Of a stretch of 36,214 nucleotides of DNA, positions 15,313 to 24,399 are shown piece after piece. Under the pieces are notes generated by a model. That model ran no database searches, was not told the DNA's origin, and worked only from the letters and a program-made list of their open reading frames with translations. The stretch is from a virus. A program made the translations under genes and the position numbers. Within the stretch, counting starts at the first letter, position 1. Every line of letters starts with the position of its first letter. The stretch spans positions 1-36,214 of IMG/VR virus record IMGVR_UViG_3300012354_000009; one strand, 5' to 3'.

Positions 15313-15611
15313 GCCGCTACAGAAACCTGTTGCCGTTGCTCATCCACACCGAGGACGGCAGCTACGCACAGGGGGAGGAGTTCGAGAAGGATTTCTCACC
15401 GGAGGATGAGCTGGAGAACCTCAACTCCGGCCTATTGGAACTCCTGCCCCGCAAGTACCGGGTCATCGGCGGAAGCGACGTGGACGGGCATGAGCCTGGA
15501 AGCGAGTTCGAGGCCGCCATCCCCCTGGCCCGGGAGGCCCAGCTAGTCAACCACATCGAGCGGGTCGAAACGCCAGTGGCAAAACCAAAGCGCAAGAAGA
15601 AGGAGGAGTAG
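15309..15611 (+). CDS. Hypothetical tail-region protein
   Basis: A 100-residue protein from a GTG overlapping the previous stop. It is charged, with an acidic centre (EEFEKDFSPEDELENLNSG), and ends in a lysine-rich tail (AKPKRKKKEE). It lies directly before the tail tube gene, with an overlapping translation site. No family recognised. Confidence 0.65.
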   Translation: MSRYRNLLPLLIHTEDGSYAQGEEFEKDFSPEDELENLNSGLLELLPRKYRVIGGSDVDGHEPGSEFEAAIPLAREAQLVNHIERVETPVAKPKRKKKEE

Positions 15612-16031
15612 ATGGCTATCAGTGTCCTCACAGACGCACTGGTGATCATCAACGGTGTGACCCTGTCCGACCACGCATCGAAGGTGACGGTGGAGGACAA
15701 CAGGGACTCGGTTGACATCACCGCGATGGGCGCAACCAGCAAAGCGGTTACGAAGGGGCTGGGTGACGCGAAGATGACGATCCAGTTGTTCCAGGACTTC
15801 GCGGCCGGCAAGGTACACGCGACCCTGCAGCCGTTGCTCGGCTCGTCGACGCCGGTCACGATCGAGGTCAGGCCAACATCGGGGGCACGGTCAGCGACGA
15901 ACCCGGCAGCCGTCATGTCCGGACTGTTGATGAACTACAACTTCATTGACGGCGGGGTTGGTGCCGCCTCCGAGATCTCGGCGGAGTTCGTGAACGGCGC
16001 CCAGGCTGGGATCACATATCCGAGCGCCTGA
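15612..16031 (+). CDS. Major tail tube protein
   Basis: A 139-residue protein with GGAGGAG directly upstream. The sequence shows the tube fold pattern: DALVIINGVTLSDHASKVTVED, a central VDITAMGATSKAVTKGLGDAKMT segment and a final EISAEFVNGAQAGITYPSA. It is followed by an intrinsic terminator, as expected for a highly expressed gene. It forms the stacked hexamer rings of the siphovirus tail. Confidence 0.85.
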   Translation: MAISVLTDALVIINGVTLSDHASKVTVEDNRDSVDITAMGATSKAVTKGLGDAKMTIQLFQDFAAGKVHATLQPLLGSSTPVTIEVRPTSGARSATNPAAVMSGLLMNYNFIDGGVGAASEISAEFVNGAQAGITYPSA

Positions 16032-16058
16032 TCCGCGTGGCTCATCGTTTCCTGGTGG

Positions 16059-16078
16059 CCGCCGCAAGGCGGTTTTTT
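16059..16078 (+). terminator. Intrinsic terminator after the tail tube gene
   Basis: A five-base GC stem (CCGCC/GGCGG) closes a GCAA tetraloop and runs straight into six T residues. It lies between the tube stop and the next ATG, so it probably cuts much of the tube transcript and sets lower expression of the following tail genes. Confidence 0.8.
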
Positions 16079-16079
16079 C

Positions 16080-16469
16080 ATGTCTGAATCCATCGTCATC
16101 AAAACCGAGGGGATCGGCCAGTTACTCCGTGCCCTTAACAAGGTCGACAAAGACCTTCGCTCCACCGTCCGCGGAGGTCTGGTGGCGGTCGCGGGGATGG
16201 TCGCGGTTGAGGCACGGCAGGTCGCAGAGCAGAAGGGGCTCCGCCAGTCCGGTGATTTGATCGCGGGGATCCGGCCGGGGTTCCGCAGCTCTTACGCGTA
16301 CGTGGCGGACACGGCTAGGCACCGTGGTTACAACTACCCGGCCAGGATCGAGTTCGAGAAGAAGTACGGGGACCGCTCATTCCTCGGCCAAGCCATCGAA
16401 CACAAACACGCCGAGGCGATGCTCGGGGTCGAAGCGGTTCTCGACACGCTGATCAGCGACGCCTTCTAA
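16080..16469 (+). CDS. HK97 gp10-like minor tail protein
   Basis: A 129-residue protein. The N-terminal helix-rich part (GIGQLLRALNKVDKDLRSTVRGGL) and the downstream VEARQVAEQKGLRQSGDLIAG match HK97_gp10-like proteins that act at the head-tail joint. The gene follows the tube gene, not before it as in many siphoviruses. The ATG starts two bases after the terminator T-tract. Confidence 0.75.
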   Translation: MSESIVIKTEGIGQLLRALNKVDKDLRSTVRGGLVAVAGMVAVEARQVAEQKGLRQSGDLIAGIRPGFRSSYAYVADTARHRGYNYPARIEFEKKYGDRSFLGQAIEHKHAEAMLGVEAVLDTLISDAF

Positions 16470-16483
16470 CGAAAGGAACAAGG

Positions 16484-16804
16484 GTGGCGAAGATCTCGAT
16501 CGACGGGCGCTCCTACGAGATGCCCGACAACTTCACCTACCGGGAGATGAACCGCATTAAGCGGCTCACTGGTCTCCGCGCCGGCGAGTTGTTCCCGGCG
16601 TTGGAGGCTGGGGATACGGATGTCGCGATGGCGTTCGCGATCACCGCCGCCGACCGGGCCGGTCAGCTCGTGAACGAAGAGCAGTTCTTCGACCTCGAGC
16701 TCGACAAGATCCAGCTGGACTTCAGGGATGAGGAAGTGAATGGTGGCCCCCCGGCCGAAGCGACGGCGCAGGAGACTCCGGCCGTCGCAGAACCCGCCGC
16801 ATAG
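16484..16804 (+). CDS. Tail assembly chaperone G
   Basis: A 106-residue protein from a GTG with GAAAGGAAC upstream. The N-terminus (AKISIDGRSYEMPDNFTYREMNRIKRLTG) is the common beginning of phage tail assembly chaperones, which load the tape measure. The frame continues past a C-run to a TAG; a -1 slip on that run would fuse it to the second reading frame, giving the longer GT form. Confidence 0.8.
   Translation: MAKISIDGRSYEMPDNFTYREMNRIKRLTGLRAGELFPALEAGDTDVAMAFAITAADRAGQLVNEEQFFDLELDKIQLDFRDEEVNGGPPAEATAQETPAVAEPAA
16747..16753 (+). promoter_or_regulatory. Candidate -1 frameshift heptamer C-CCC-CCG
   Basis: In the chaperone frame the codons are GGC CCC CCG, so both tRNAs can slip back by one onto CCC/CCC. 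The -1 frame then stays open for 75 codons to the tape measure gene. This is the expected place and direction for the G/GT shift. Confidence 0.6.
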
Positions 16805-16980
16805 AACCCGCCGTCTACACCGCCCTCTATGAAATCAATCCCCGGCAGGAGTGGACGTTAGTGATGGACGCGCGATTTCACCTGAAACCCTGGCAGATGC
16901 AGGATCTTACGCCGTTCGAGCTGGAGGCGTACAAGATCGGCACCGCGACCGCGGGGCAGGAGCCGACACCACTTGGCTAA
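16753..16980 (+). CDS. T part of the G/GT tail assembly chaperone (-1 frame)
   Basis: Reading from the slip site in the -1 frame gives about 75 codons, ending at a TAA inside the tape measure start. After an Arg-rich linker the sequence is protein-like: YTALYEINPRQEWT, then FHLKPWQMQDLTPFELEAYK. No proper start lies at its 5' end (GTG and ATG exist at 16861/16864), so expression as a fusion with the G frame is more likely. The full fusion would span 16484-16980 at about 165 residues. Confidence 0.6.
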   Translation, partial: GRSDGAGDSGRRRTRRIEPAVYTALYEINPRQEWTLVMDARFHLKPWQMQDLTPFELEAYKIGTATAGQEPTPLG

Positions 16981-19900
16981 GAACATCGAAGTCAAGATCC
17001 TCGGCGACGCTAAGCCGCTGCAGCGGTCCCTGAACGGTGCCTCCCGGAACGTCAAGGAGTTCGAGGGGCATCTTGGCAAGGCGAGCCGCGGTGCTGCTTC
17101 CGCTAGCGGTGCGTTCAGCCATCTAGGGCGTTCTATTGCGTTCGCGTCCGGGGCGTTCCTCGGCGCCGCTGGCTTCACGACTGTGGTGAAGGGCTCGGTT
17201 GAGGCTGCCATGAGCCTCGAGAAGGAGATGGCGAAGACCCGTGCGGTGTTCGGGTCGAACAGCAAGGCTGTCGAGACGTGGTCGAAGACGACGGCGCACG
17301 CGTTCGGGATTAGTAGTGCGGAGGCGTTGAAGTCTGCGAACCAGTTCGGGCAGATGCTGAAGGTGATGGGTGTCGGCAAGGGTGTCGCGCTCGACATGTC
17401 GAAGTCGCTGACGGAGCTGTCTGCGAAGCTCGCGTTGTTCGCAGGGAAGACGCAGGAGGAAGCCGCCGCCGCCCTGGCCGGTGGATTGACGGGCCGGACC
17501 CGTGCCCTGAAGGCGTATGGGATCGTGATCGACCAGACCACGATCAAGGCTGAGGCGATGCGTCTCGGCATGGTGAAGTCGGCGGTGAGTAGCCGTGCGG
17601 TTGAGGAGGCGCAGACACGGCTTGCGATCGCGTCCGCTAAGGCTGCTGAGGCGCACAAGAAATACGGGGAGAACACGACCCAGGTCGCCTCTGCTGATCT
17701 TGCGGTGAAGAAGGCGCATGACGCGCTGGCGAAAGCGACAGCGGGGGTTACGGGGTCGTTGTCGGCGGCGCAGAAGGCTCAGGCGACGTATTCGCTGATT
17801 CAGGGGCAGTCGAAGGCGGCGAGCGAGACGTGGCGTCGGGAGCAGGGTTCCGCTGAGGTTCAGATGAAGAAGCTGAAGGCGGAGATCCACGACACCGAGG
17901 TCACGATCGGGAACGCACTTTTGCCGACGGTGTTGAAGATCACGACGAAAATGGCGGACTGGCTGGGAAGCACGGAGCACCAGAAGAAGATCCAGGAGGA
18001 CCTAAACAAAACGGTCGACACCGCGACAGCCCTGCTCGGCGGGTTGAAGGACGCGATACAGCTGCTGGCGGTTCCGGCGAAGGCTCTCAACAACGCGCTC
18101 GGCGGCACAAAACATTCGTTCGAGCTGCTGTTCGCATTGGGGATCGTGGGGAAGCTGCGGGCGATGTCCGTCGCGTTGGGGCTGGTGAAGACGGAGGCCG
18201 CTGGGGCGGCGCTCGCGACGGGGACGGGCAAGCTGGGGCTGCTGTCGAACCTGCGAGCGCTCGCGAAGATCGGCGCGATAACGATCGCGATCGACGTCTT
18301 CCTCCACTTGCACCACGGCAAGGGGTCGTGGCTCAGCAAGTCGGCGCGCTCGATGTTCGGGGGCGGCAGCCACCATCTCGGGCTGCTCGGCGACTGGCTT
18401 TTCGGGAGCGGCAACGCCAACCAGTTCGGCGCGTCCGGGAACACCGGGCCGAGCCGACAGATGGGCGGCCCCAAGGGCGCTCCGACCGTTACTGGTGGGA
18501 CCGCTATCCAGCGTGGTCTCGTTTCCACGGCGCAGGGATCGTTGGGTGTCCCCTACCAGTACGGTGGCGCACCGTCGCTAAGCAAACCCACTGATTGCTC
18601 CGGATTAATGGTGGCGGTGTTCCGCAAGAACGGGATTTCTCTGCCGCGCACATCGCAGGCGCAGTTCTCATCGGCACCGATCAAAAACGCGAAACCCCTA
18701 CTGCCAGGCGACCTCGTCTTCGCCGAAGGCATCCATCCCGGGCATGTCGGTTTGTACATCGGCAAAGGGATGGTGCTCGAGGATCCGCATACCGGGGATC
18801 ACGTAAAGATCGTGCCGTTGTCAGCATTCGGCTGGAACGGTATGTCGGCGCGCTGGTGGGGCGGCAACGCCAAGATCAGCGGCGGCGGCGCCAAAGGGGG
18901 CGCCACAGCAGCATCCGCGTCTACCGGCGGTGACACTGGCGGTGCCACAGGTGCTCTCACCGTAGGAACGTCCAAGGCGACGGCCCCGGTATGGAAGGGC
19001 GCCACCGTCGCCACGATCATCAGCGCCAAAGCGTCTGTCACGGCGAGGCTGACGGAGGCGAACAAGGTGATCGGCGGGATGGCCGGCCCGATGGACGCCA
19101 TCGAAAAAGCCGCCGAGGACCATCTGAAGAAACTCAAGGCGCATCTGCATCCGCACATGACCCCGGCTGATCTTGCGAGGACGAAAGCGGAGATCGCTAA
19201 GTGGGGGAAGGTGCTCTCCGACGAGATCGCGGCGCAGACGAAGGCGGCGCAACGGGCGTTCGACGCGGCCTCGAAGAAGATGTTCCGCGCGTTCGACGAG
19301 GCGACCGCCGATCACGAGCGGAAGTTCAACCGCGAAACCGAGGATCACCTGCGGCAGATGGCGGCGGACTTCACGAAGGTGATGGCCGCGTTCGACAAGG
19401 AGACCGCCCGGGGGTTGGCCGCGAGGGCGGCGCCAGCGTTGACACCGACGGAGGCGTTGCTGCAGGCGCGGGCTGCGGCACGGGCGAACGCCGATCTGCA
19501 GAAGGCGCTGAGTGACGCTTTGGCGTCCGGGGATCCGCAGGCGATCGCCGACGCGCAATACGACATTGAGACGGCGGCGCTCGAGCGGCAGGCGGCAGCC
19601 GAACGCGCCGCGGCGGACGCTAAGGCTGACGCGGACCAGTCGGCGTACTCGGATCAGCGGCAGGCGCTCGCGGAGTCATTGACGGAGCAGGAGCGGCTCC
19701 GGGAGCAGGACTACCAGGATGGCCGTGACGCCGATTTGCGGCATTGGGAGGACATGCGCGACGACCAGCGCGACGCGTTGCAGCAGCAGCTGGATGACTG
19801 GAACGAGATGCTGACAAACAAAAAGAAGTCGTGGAACGACTTCTGGAAGTGGATCAAGGACAACCCGGAGGGTGGCCCAATCACCACGGGTTCCGCGACG

Positions 19901-20176
19901 AACGGGAAAGCCACTCCGCGGCCCGGCAGGGTGTTCGAGCCGAGGGCGAGTGGTGGGTCTGTGGTTTCGGGTAGCAGGTATCTCGTTGGTGAGCGTGGCC
20001 CTGAGATGTTCAGCCCGTCGCGGTCCGGGTTCATCATTCCGGCCGGTCAGGGTGGCGGCGATACCTACAACTTCACCTTCCCGAACTACGTCGGCAGTAA
20101 GAACGAGCTGGTGGACACGGTGACACGGGAGCTGTACCGGATCCAGAAGCGAAACACGACCTTGGGGTTCACGTAG
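16973..20176 (+). CDS. Tape measure protein with internal NlpC/P60 peptidase
   Basis: A 1067-residue protein, starting at TTG with CAGGAG upstream. Its length would set tail length. The N-terminal half is alanine-rich helix with the family-like KVMGVGKGVALDMSKSLTELS region and a hydrophobic zone near 390-440. Residues 514-632 are an NlpC/P60 peptidase: C542 in TDCSGLM, H591 in GHVGLYIG, and a polar third residue at H606 or H610. It probably cuts wall peptide cross-links during DNA entry. Residues about 770-960 are a long coiled coil. The end (VGERGPEMFSPSRSGFIIPAGQ) is the usual tape measure tail motif. Confidence 0.9.
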   Translation: MAKNIEVKILGDAKPLQRSLNGASRNVKEFEGHLGKASRGAASASGAFSHLGRSIAFASGAFLGAAGFTTVVKGSVEAAMSLEKEMAKTRAVFGSNSKAVETWSKTTAHAFGISSAEALKSANQFGQMLKVMGVGKGVALDMSKSLTELSAKLALFAGKTQEEAAAALAGGLTGRTRALKAYGIVIDQTTIKAEAMRLGMVKSAVSSRAVEEAQTRLAIASAKAAEAHKKYGENTTQVASADLAVKKAHDALAKATAGVTGSLSAAQKAQATYSLIQGQSKAASETWRREQGSAEVQMKKLKAEIHDTEVTIGNALLPTVLKITTKMADWLGSTEHQKKIQEDLNKTVDTATALLGGLKDAIQLLAVPAKALNNALGGTKHSFELLFALGIVGKLRAMSVALGLVKTEAAGAALATGTGKLGLLSNLRALAKIGAITIAIDVFLHLHHGKGSWLSKSARSMFGGGSHHLGLLGDWLFGSGNANQFGASGNTGPSRQMGGPKGAPTVTGGTAIQRGLVSTAQGSLGVPYQYGGAPSLSKPTDCSGLMVAVFRKNGISLPRTSQAQFSSAPIKNAKPLLPGDLVFAEGIHPGHVGLYIGKGMVLEDPHTGDHVKIVPLSAFGWNGMSARWWGGNAKISGGGAKGGATAASASTGGDTGGATGALTVGTSKATAPVWKGATVATIISAKASVTARLTEANKVIGGMAGPMDAIEKAAEDHLKKLKAHLHPHMTPADLARTKAEIAKWGKVLSDEIAAQTKAAQRAFDAASKKMFRAFDEATADHERKFNRETEDHLRQMAADFTKVMAAFDKETARGLAARAAPALTPTEALLQARAAARANADLQKALSDALASGDPQAIADAQYDIETAALERQAAAERAAADAKADADQSAYSDQRQALAESLTEQERLREQDYQDGRDADLRHWEDMRDDQRDALQQQLDDWNEMLTNKKKSWNDFWKWIKDNPEGGPITTGSATNGKATPRPGRVFEPRASGGSVVSGSRYLVGERGPEMFSPSRSGFIIPAGQGGGDTYNFTFPNYVGSKNELVDTVTRELYRIQKRNTTLGFT

Positions 20177-20968
20177 ATGGCTGAGACTTTTGCGAACAAC
20201 GCTGTCGGGACCCTGAACGCGGCGATCACGACTACGGGCGCGACCTCATTTGTTTTGCAGGCGGGACAGGGTGCAGCGTTTCCAGCGACGGGGAATTTCC
20301 GTGTGTTGATCGACAGCGAGTTGATGCTCGTCGGCGCACGCTCTGGGGACACTTGCAGTTCGGTCACGCGGGGTATCGAGGGAACGGCGGCGGCGACACA
20401 TCTGATTAACGCGGCGGTGACGCATGAGTTGACGGCTGGGGCGCTAGCACAGTTTATTCAGCCGAACTATGCGACAACGCTACCGGGTAGCCCAACAGAT
20501 GGGCAGGTGGCGATTCTAGTCGATTCGGTCACGCTTCCGACGTATCAATGGATGTTTCGCTGGAACGCTGGCTCGTCGAATACCGACAAGTGGGAGTTCG
20601 CCGGCGGGACGAAGGCTTACGCAGAAATCACTGCGAGCGAGTCCACGGCTTCCACGACCTACGTGGCGTTAACGACCGCGGGGCCATCGTTTGCGCTTCC
20701 CCGCGCTGGAGTCTACCTGGTGGAGATAGGGGTCTACGCTGCGGGATCGGTCGTCGCGATTGTTGCGATGAGCTATGACATCGGTGCGACAGGTGCGGTC
20801 GACACGGACTCGGTTCAAGCTAACAACACCGCCAGCACCAGCGCCGCGCGGACACGCCTCAAGACCGGCTTGACTGCGGTGACGCTGACCGCCAAGTACC
20901 GGGTGAGCACCGGGACAGGGACGTTTGCGAACCGCTGGATCGCAGTGACACCAGTACGGGTGAGCTGA
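20177..20968 (+). CDS. Minor tail/baseplate protein
   Basis: A 263-residue protein right after the tape measure stop. The first 90 residues (FVLQAGQGAAFPATGNFRVLIDSE, then SSVTRGIEGTAAATH) follow the pattern of a tail-tip protein domain seen in many actinophages. The C-terminal half (residues about 140-263) resembles a jelly-roll like those of C1q/TNF-type phage fibre ends (SFALPRAGVYLVEIGVYAAG). Likely part of the tail tip. Confidence 0.65.
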   Translation: MAETFANNAVGTLNAAITTTGATSFVLQAGQGAAFPATGNFRVLIDSELMLVGARSGDTCSSVTRGIEGTAAATHLINAAVTHELTAGALAQFIQPNYATTLPGSPTDGQVAILVDSVTLPTYQWMFRWNAGSSNTDKWEFAGGTKAYAEITASESTASTTYVALTTAGPSFALPRAGVYLVEIGVYAAGSVVAIVAMSYDIGATGAVDTDSVQANNTASTSAARTRLKTGLTAVTLTAKYRVSTGTGTFANRWIAVTPVRVS

Positions 20969-23446
20969 ATGCCACTCACCGCGAAGCTCGGCACCACCGA
21001 CTCGCGGCCGGGCAACATCGTCCTCGGTCTCGGCTCCGCCCGCTTCATCCCCACCCTCACCGCGGCGACCCCGGCAACGCTGGTGGTGGAGGTGGCGTTC
21101 CCGAACAACCCGATCGACCTCGCCGGCTACCAGAACACGGTTTTGGCGGACAACCCAACCTCGTACTGGCGGATGAATAACACCACTTCCCTGGGTGATC
21201 TTGCCGGGGCCGGTAACACGATGACTCTCGACGCAACCCCAACACTAGTGGCGGGGGCGTTGGCGGGGGATTCGGATCAGGCATTGCTGTTTAACGGGAC
21301 GACGCAGGACGGGACGGTGCCGGACGCCCCCTCAATGTCTCCGACGGGGGTGATGTCGCTGGAGCTGTGGTTGCAGTTCTCCGCCGCACCCGGCACGACG
21401 CGAACCGTTGTTGGGAAAACACGCTCCTACTGGCTCGAGCTTCGCACCGACAGGAAGTTGCAGTTCTCAGTGAGGAGCGGCTCGACTGTCACTACCCTGG
21501 TTTCCGCGTCGGTGTTGTCAACCGCGACCTGGTACCACATCGCATGTGTGTATGACGGCTCCAACCTGAAGATCTATTTGAACCAGGTGCAGGACGCGAC
21601 CACCACGTATAGCTCGGGGATCAGCGCGACCACGTTTCCGTTGACGGTCGCCCGCACCGATGACAGCACCGCTTCGCCGGGGTGGCGGGGCGCGTCGGGG
21701 CCGGTCGCGACCAGCGGTTTGGGAACGTCGATTGCGATCAGCACACCGGCGGGCACCGTCACCGGCGACTATCTGGTGGCCGCGATCCGCCCGAACAACG
21801 GCAACAGCTGTACCCCCCCGGCGGGGTGGACGCTGCTGGGCACGAGCCCCGGGTCGAGCGGCAGCTTCCAGCTGTTCATGTACGGGAAGATCGCGACCGG
21901 AGCGGACGCGGCTGGTGGCGCAACCTACACGTGGACGATCGGCAGCGCCATCTCAGAGATCACCGGCATGATCGCCGCGTTCTCGGCTGTCGGCGCGACC
22001 GGTGTAACCGCATCCGCTGGTAACTCCAGCACCTCGATCTCTGCCGGTTTGACGCCGGCGTATAGCAACACGCTGGTGGCAGCGTTCTTCGCCGCTTCCT
22101 CCGTGAGAACCTGGACGGAAACCCCGGGGACCGAGCGCGCCGACGCGCAAGGCATGGCGCTGGAAACAACCGCTGTCGGGGTGATCGCGGCACAGACAGA
22201 GACGGGCACTCCGGACGCGACCGGCCCGAACGAGATGTTCGCGCTCGAGCTGGTTGGGGTGGTGGGTGCGACGTCGTTCACGGGGATGCAGGCCGACGAG
22301 ATCTCGCTCTGGAATGTCGGTCTATCGGCGGGGCAGGTGGCGGCGCATTATGCGGCCGCCGCGGTTGTACCGACCACGCTCACCTGGACCGACATCAGCG
22401 CCGACGTGCGGGAATGCCACATCAGCCGGGGCCGCCAGTACGAACTCGACCAAGTCCAGGCTGGCACCGCCACCCTCGTCCTGAAAGACCAGGTGCGCGC
22501 CTACGACCCGGCTAACACATTGAGCCCCTACGCCCCGAACGTCGTCCCACTCCGCCAGATCCGGGTCCGGGCGTTCTTCAACAGCGTCTACTACCCGCTG
22601 TTCCGGGGGTTCGTGGAACGGTGGGAAAGCAAATGGTCAACCGACTACGTGCAGAACTACGCCGAGATTGACCTGACCGCTGTCGACGGGTTCGAGCCGT
22701 TGTCGCTGGTGAGCCTAGTGGGGACGATCCCCGCGGGGAGCTCGGGGCTCGCGACAGGGTCGTTGTTGAGCCGCGCCAATTGGCCTGCCGCCTCACGCGT
22801 TCTCGACTCGGGCGCGTTTGCGGTGGCGTCGATCGTGATGGATGGCTCCACCTCGATCCTCAGCTATCTGCAGGACATCGCTAATGGCGAAGGCGGACTC
22901 TTTTTCATTGATGCGTCCGGGAACGCTGTCTTTCACGATAAGAATCATCGCTCCACGAACACGTTGTCGACGGTGTCGCAGGGGACGTTCTCGGATGTGC
23001 CGGAGGGGGCACTGCCGTATACAGAGTTGGTGCCGTCGTTCGACAAGGACCACATCACCAACGATTGGCATGTGACCGACTCCAGCGGCGGCGACCACCA
23101 AGCGTCAGATCAAACCTCGATTAACAAGTATTTCCGCCGCACACAATCACGCTCCTCGTTCCTGTCCAGCGGCGATGCGACAACCGTGGCCGCGGCGTTG
23201 TTGGCAAGAACGAAAGACCCCGGTTACCGGTTCGACCAGATCGAGGTCACCCCGAACACCACTCTGGAGGTGTGGTTGCAGGCGTTGCAGCGTGAGATCA
23301 GCGACCGGATCACGGTGCATCGGCAGCCCGTTGGGATCGTGCCGGGGTCGCAGATCGCGAAGGACTGCTGGGTAGAGCGGGTCGAGTGGACGATCGCTGC
23401 GGGGCAGCCGTGGCGGGTCCGCTGGCAACTAAGCCCAGCGACATGA
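20969..23446 (+). CDS. Large tail-tip protein with split LamG domain
   Basis: An 825-residue protein. Residues 61-229 follow the LamG/concanavalin pattern (YWRMNN, LELWLQFSA, TATWYHIACVYDGSNLKIYLN). The final LamG strand and helix (FTGMQADEISLWNVGLSAGQVAAHY) come only at 437-461. Between them lies a different beta domain of about 200 residues, so it seems to be inserted in a LamG loop. Residues 468-825 look like the tail-hub/baseplate part: FRGFVERWESKW, VDGFEPLSLVSL and the GLFFIDASGNAVFHDK stretch. Probably the receptor-side hub. Confidence 0.75.
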   Translation: MPLTAKLGTTDSRPGNIVLGLGSARFIPTLTAATPATLVVEVAFPNNPIDLAGYQNTVLADNPTSYWRMNNTTSLGDLAGAGNTMTLDATPTLVAGALAGDSDQALLFNGTTQDGTVPDAPSMSPTGVMSLELWLQFSAAPGTTRTVVGKTRSYWLELRTDRKLQFSVRSGSTVTTLVSASVLSTATWYHIACVYDGSNLKIYLNQVQDATTTYSSGISATTFPLTVARTDDSTASPGWRGASGPVATSGLGTSIAISTPAGTVTGDYLVAAIRPNNGNSCTPPAGWTLLGTSPGSSGSFQLFMYGKIATGADAAGGATYTWTIGSAISEITGMIAAFSAVGATGVTASAGNSSTSISAGLTPAYSNTLVAAFFAASSVRTWTETPGTERADAQGMALETTAVGVIAAQTETGTPDATGPNEMFALELVGVVGATSFTGMQADEISLWNVGLSAGQVAAHYAAAAVVPTTLTWTDISADVRECHISRGRQYELDQVQAGTATLVLKDQVRAYDPANTLSPYAPNVVPLRQIRVRAFFNSVYYPLFRGFVERWESKWSTDYVQNYAEIDLTAVDGFEPLSLVSLVGTIPAGSSGLATGSLLSRANWPAASRVLDSGAFAVASIVMDGSTSILSYLQDIANGEGGLFFIDASGNAVFHDKNHRSTNTLSTVSQGTFSDVPEGALPYTELVPSFDKDHITNDWHVTDSSGGDHQASDQTSINKYFRRTQSRSSFLSSGDATTVAAALLARTKDPGYRFDQIEVTPNTTLEVWLQALQREISDRITVHRQPVGIVPGSQIAKDCWVERVEWTIAAGQPWRVRWQLSPAT

Positions 23447-23685
23447 CGGTTCAGGAAATCACCGACCTGCTGACGGCGGACGTAAAGGCGTACACCGATG
23501 CTGCCACCCAAGCCGAGCGGCAGACAGCCTTGGTGCAATGGATGAATGATGTGAGTCGCGCCATCGTTGAGTCCTACACGAACATCGCCTCAGCGACGAT
23601 GTTGCTTCGGAGGATTCAGCGCAGGTTGATCGACCGGGGCGTGATCTGGAACCCCGTCTTGCGCGACCAGCTCGGCGAGGAATAA
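23443..23685 (+). CDS. Small tail-region protein
   Basis: An 80-residue protein from an ATG overlapping the tail hub stop. Wholly helical: EITDLLTADVKAYTDAATQAERQ and a central WMNDVSRAIVESYTNIASA; the end is RGVIWNPVLRDQLGEE. The reading frame continues in the same phase after its TAA for 34 codons. No family recognised. Confidence 0.65.
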   Translation: MTVQEITDLLTADVKAYTDAATQAERQTALVQWMNDVSRAIVESYTNIASATMLLRRIQRRLIDRGVIWNPVLRDQLGEE

Positions 23686-23790
23686 CTGAGAAGCATCTGG
23701 GATAACGAGCATCCGCGCGGCATCCGCCACTACCAGAAACGAGGGATCCCAATGACCTACAAGAGCCCCCCGAGGGGGACGGGGCCATGA
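23686..23790 (+). CDS. In-frame extension or CTG-started microprotein
   Basis: After the TAA, 34 sense codons follow in the same phase, reading SIWDNEHPRGIRHYQKRGIP and then a basic Pro/Gly end; the stop overlaps the amidase ATG. The composition is protein-like. Either it starts at CTG (GAGGAA lies three bases upstream), or the TAA is read through, or the two frames are one gene broken by a stop. An ATG at 23752 would give only 12 residues. Confidence 0.35.
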   Translation: MRSIWDNEHPRGIRHYQKRGIPMTYKSPPRGTGP

Positions 23791-24371
23791 GCCGTGTACG
23801 ACAGCCGCCGATCATCACGACCGACAAGTGGGGCGCGATGCCAGCGAAGGCCCCGGTGATCTGGCTGGGACGACCTGACCGGGTGATCTTCCACCATACC
23901 GCTGGCCACCACGCTGAGATTTCGAACACGAAGGACGAATCGCGCGCCGAGGCGATCCGGTACGCCCGCGACATTCAGGCGTTCCACATGGGGCCAGACC
24001 GCGGCTGGAACGACAGCGGCCACAACTTCCTCGTCTGCCGAAACGGCCTGATCCTCGTCGGGCGGCACCAGTCGTACACGGCCATCAGGAAGGGACGGAT
24101 GGTGCTCTCTGCACACTGCCCCGGCCAGAATGACCAGCCCGGGATCGAACACGAGCACAACGGGTCGGAGCAGATGACGAAGGCGCAGTTCGCGGCGTCG
24201 GCGCGGCTGATCGCATGGATCATCGACTGCTGCAAGATGCGGGGCGCCGGCGTGATTCACCCTCACCACGAGTTCTTCCCGACGAGCTGCCCCGGGGTGC
24301 TCGAGCGGGAATTCCCGGCGCTGAAGACCGCGGTGGCGCAGATCATCCGGGAAGCGACACCTGGGATATGA
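23787..24371 (+). CDS. Endolysin, N-acetylmuramoyl-L-alanine amidase (PGRP/Amidase_2)
   Basis: The enzyme cuts the bond between MurNAc and the stem peptide, lysing the host wall. The 194 residues contain the amidase_2 fold and zinc ligands: VIFHHTAGHH (H36/H37), WNDSGHNFLVCRNG, and HPHHEFFPTSCPG (H160/H161 and C168). No separate cell-wall-binding domain follows. No signal peptide is seen, so release needs a holin; membrane protein genes follow directly. Confidence 0.9.
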   Translation: MSRVRQPPIITTDKWGAMPAKAPVIWLGRPDRVIFHHTAGHHAEISNTKDESRAEAIRYARDIQAFHMGPDRGWNDSGHNFLVCRNGLILVGRHQSYTAIRKGRMVLSAHCPGQNDQPGIEHEHNGSEQMTKAQFAASARLIAWIIDCCKMRGAGVIHPHHEFFPTSCPGVLEREFPALKTAVAQIIREATPGI

Positions 24372-24399
24372 GTGGCGCGGTACGCCCTGTGTGGGGCCG

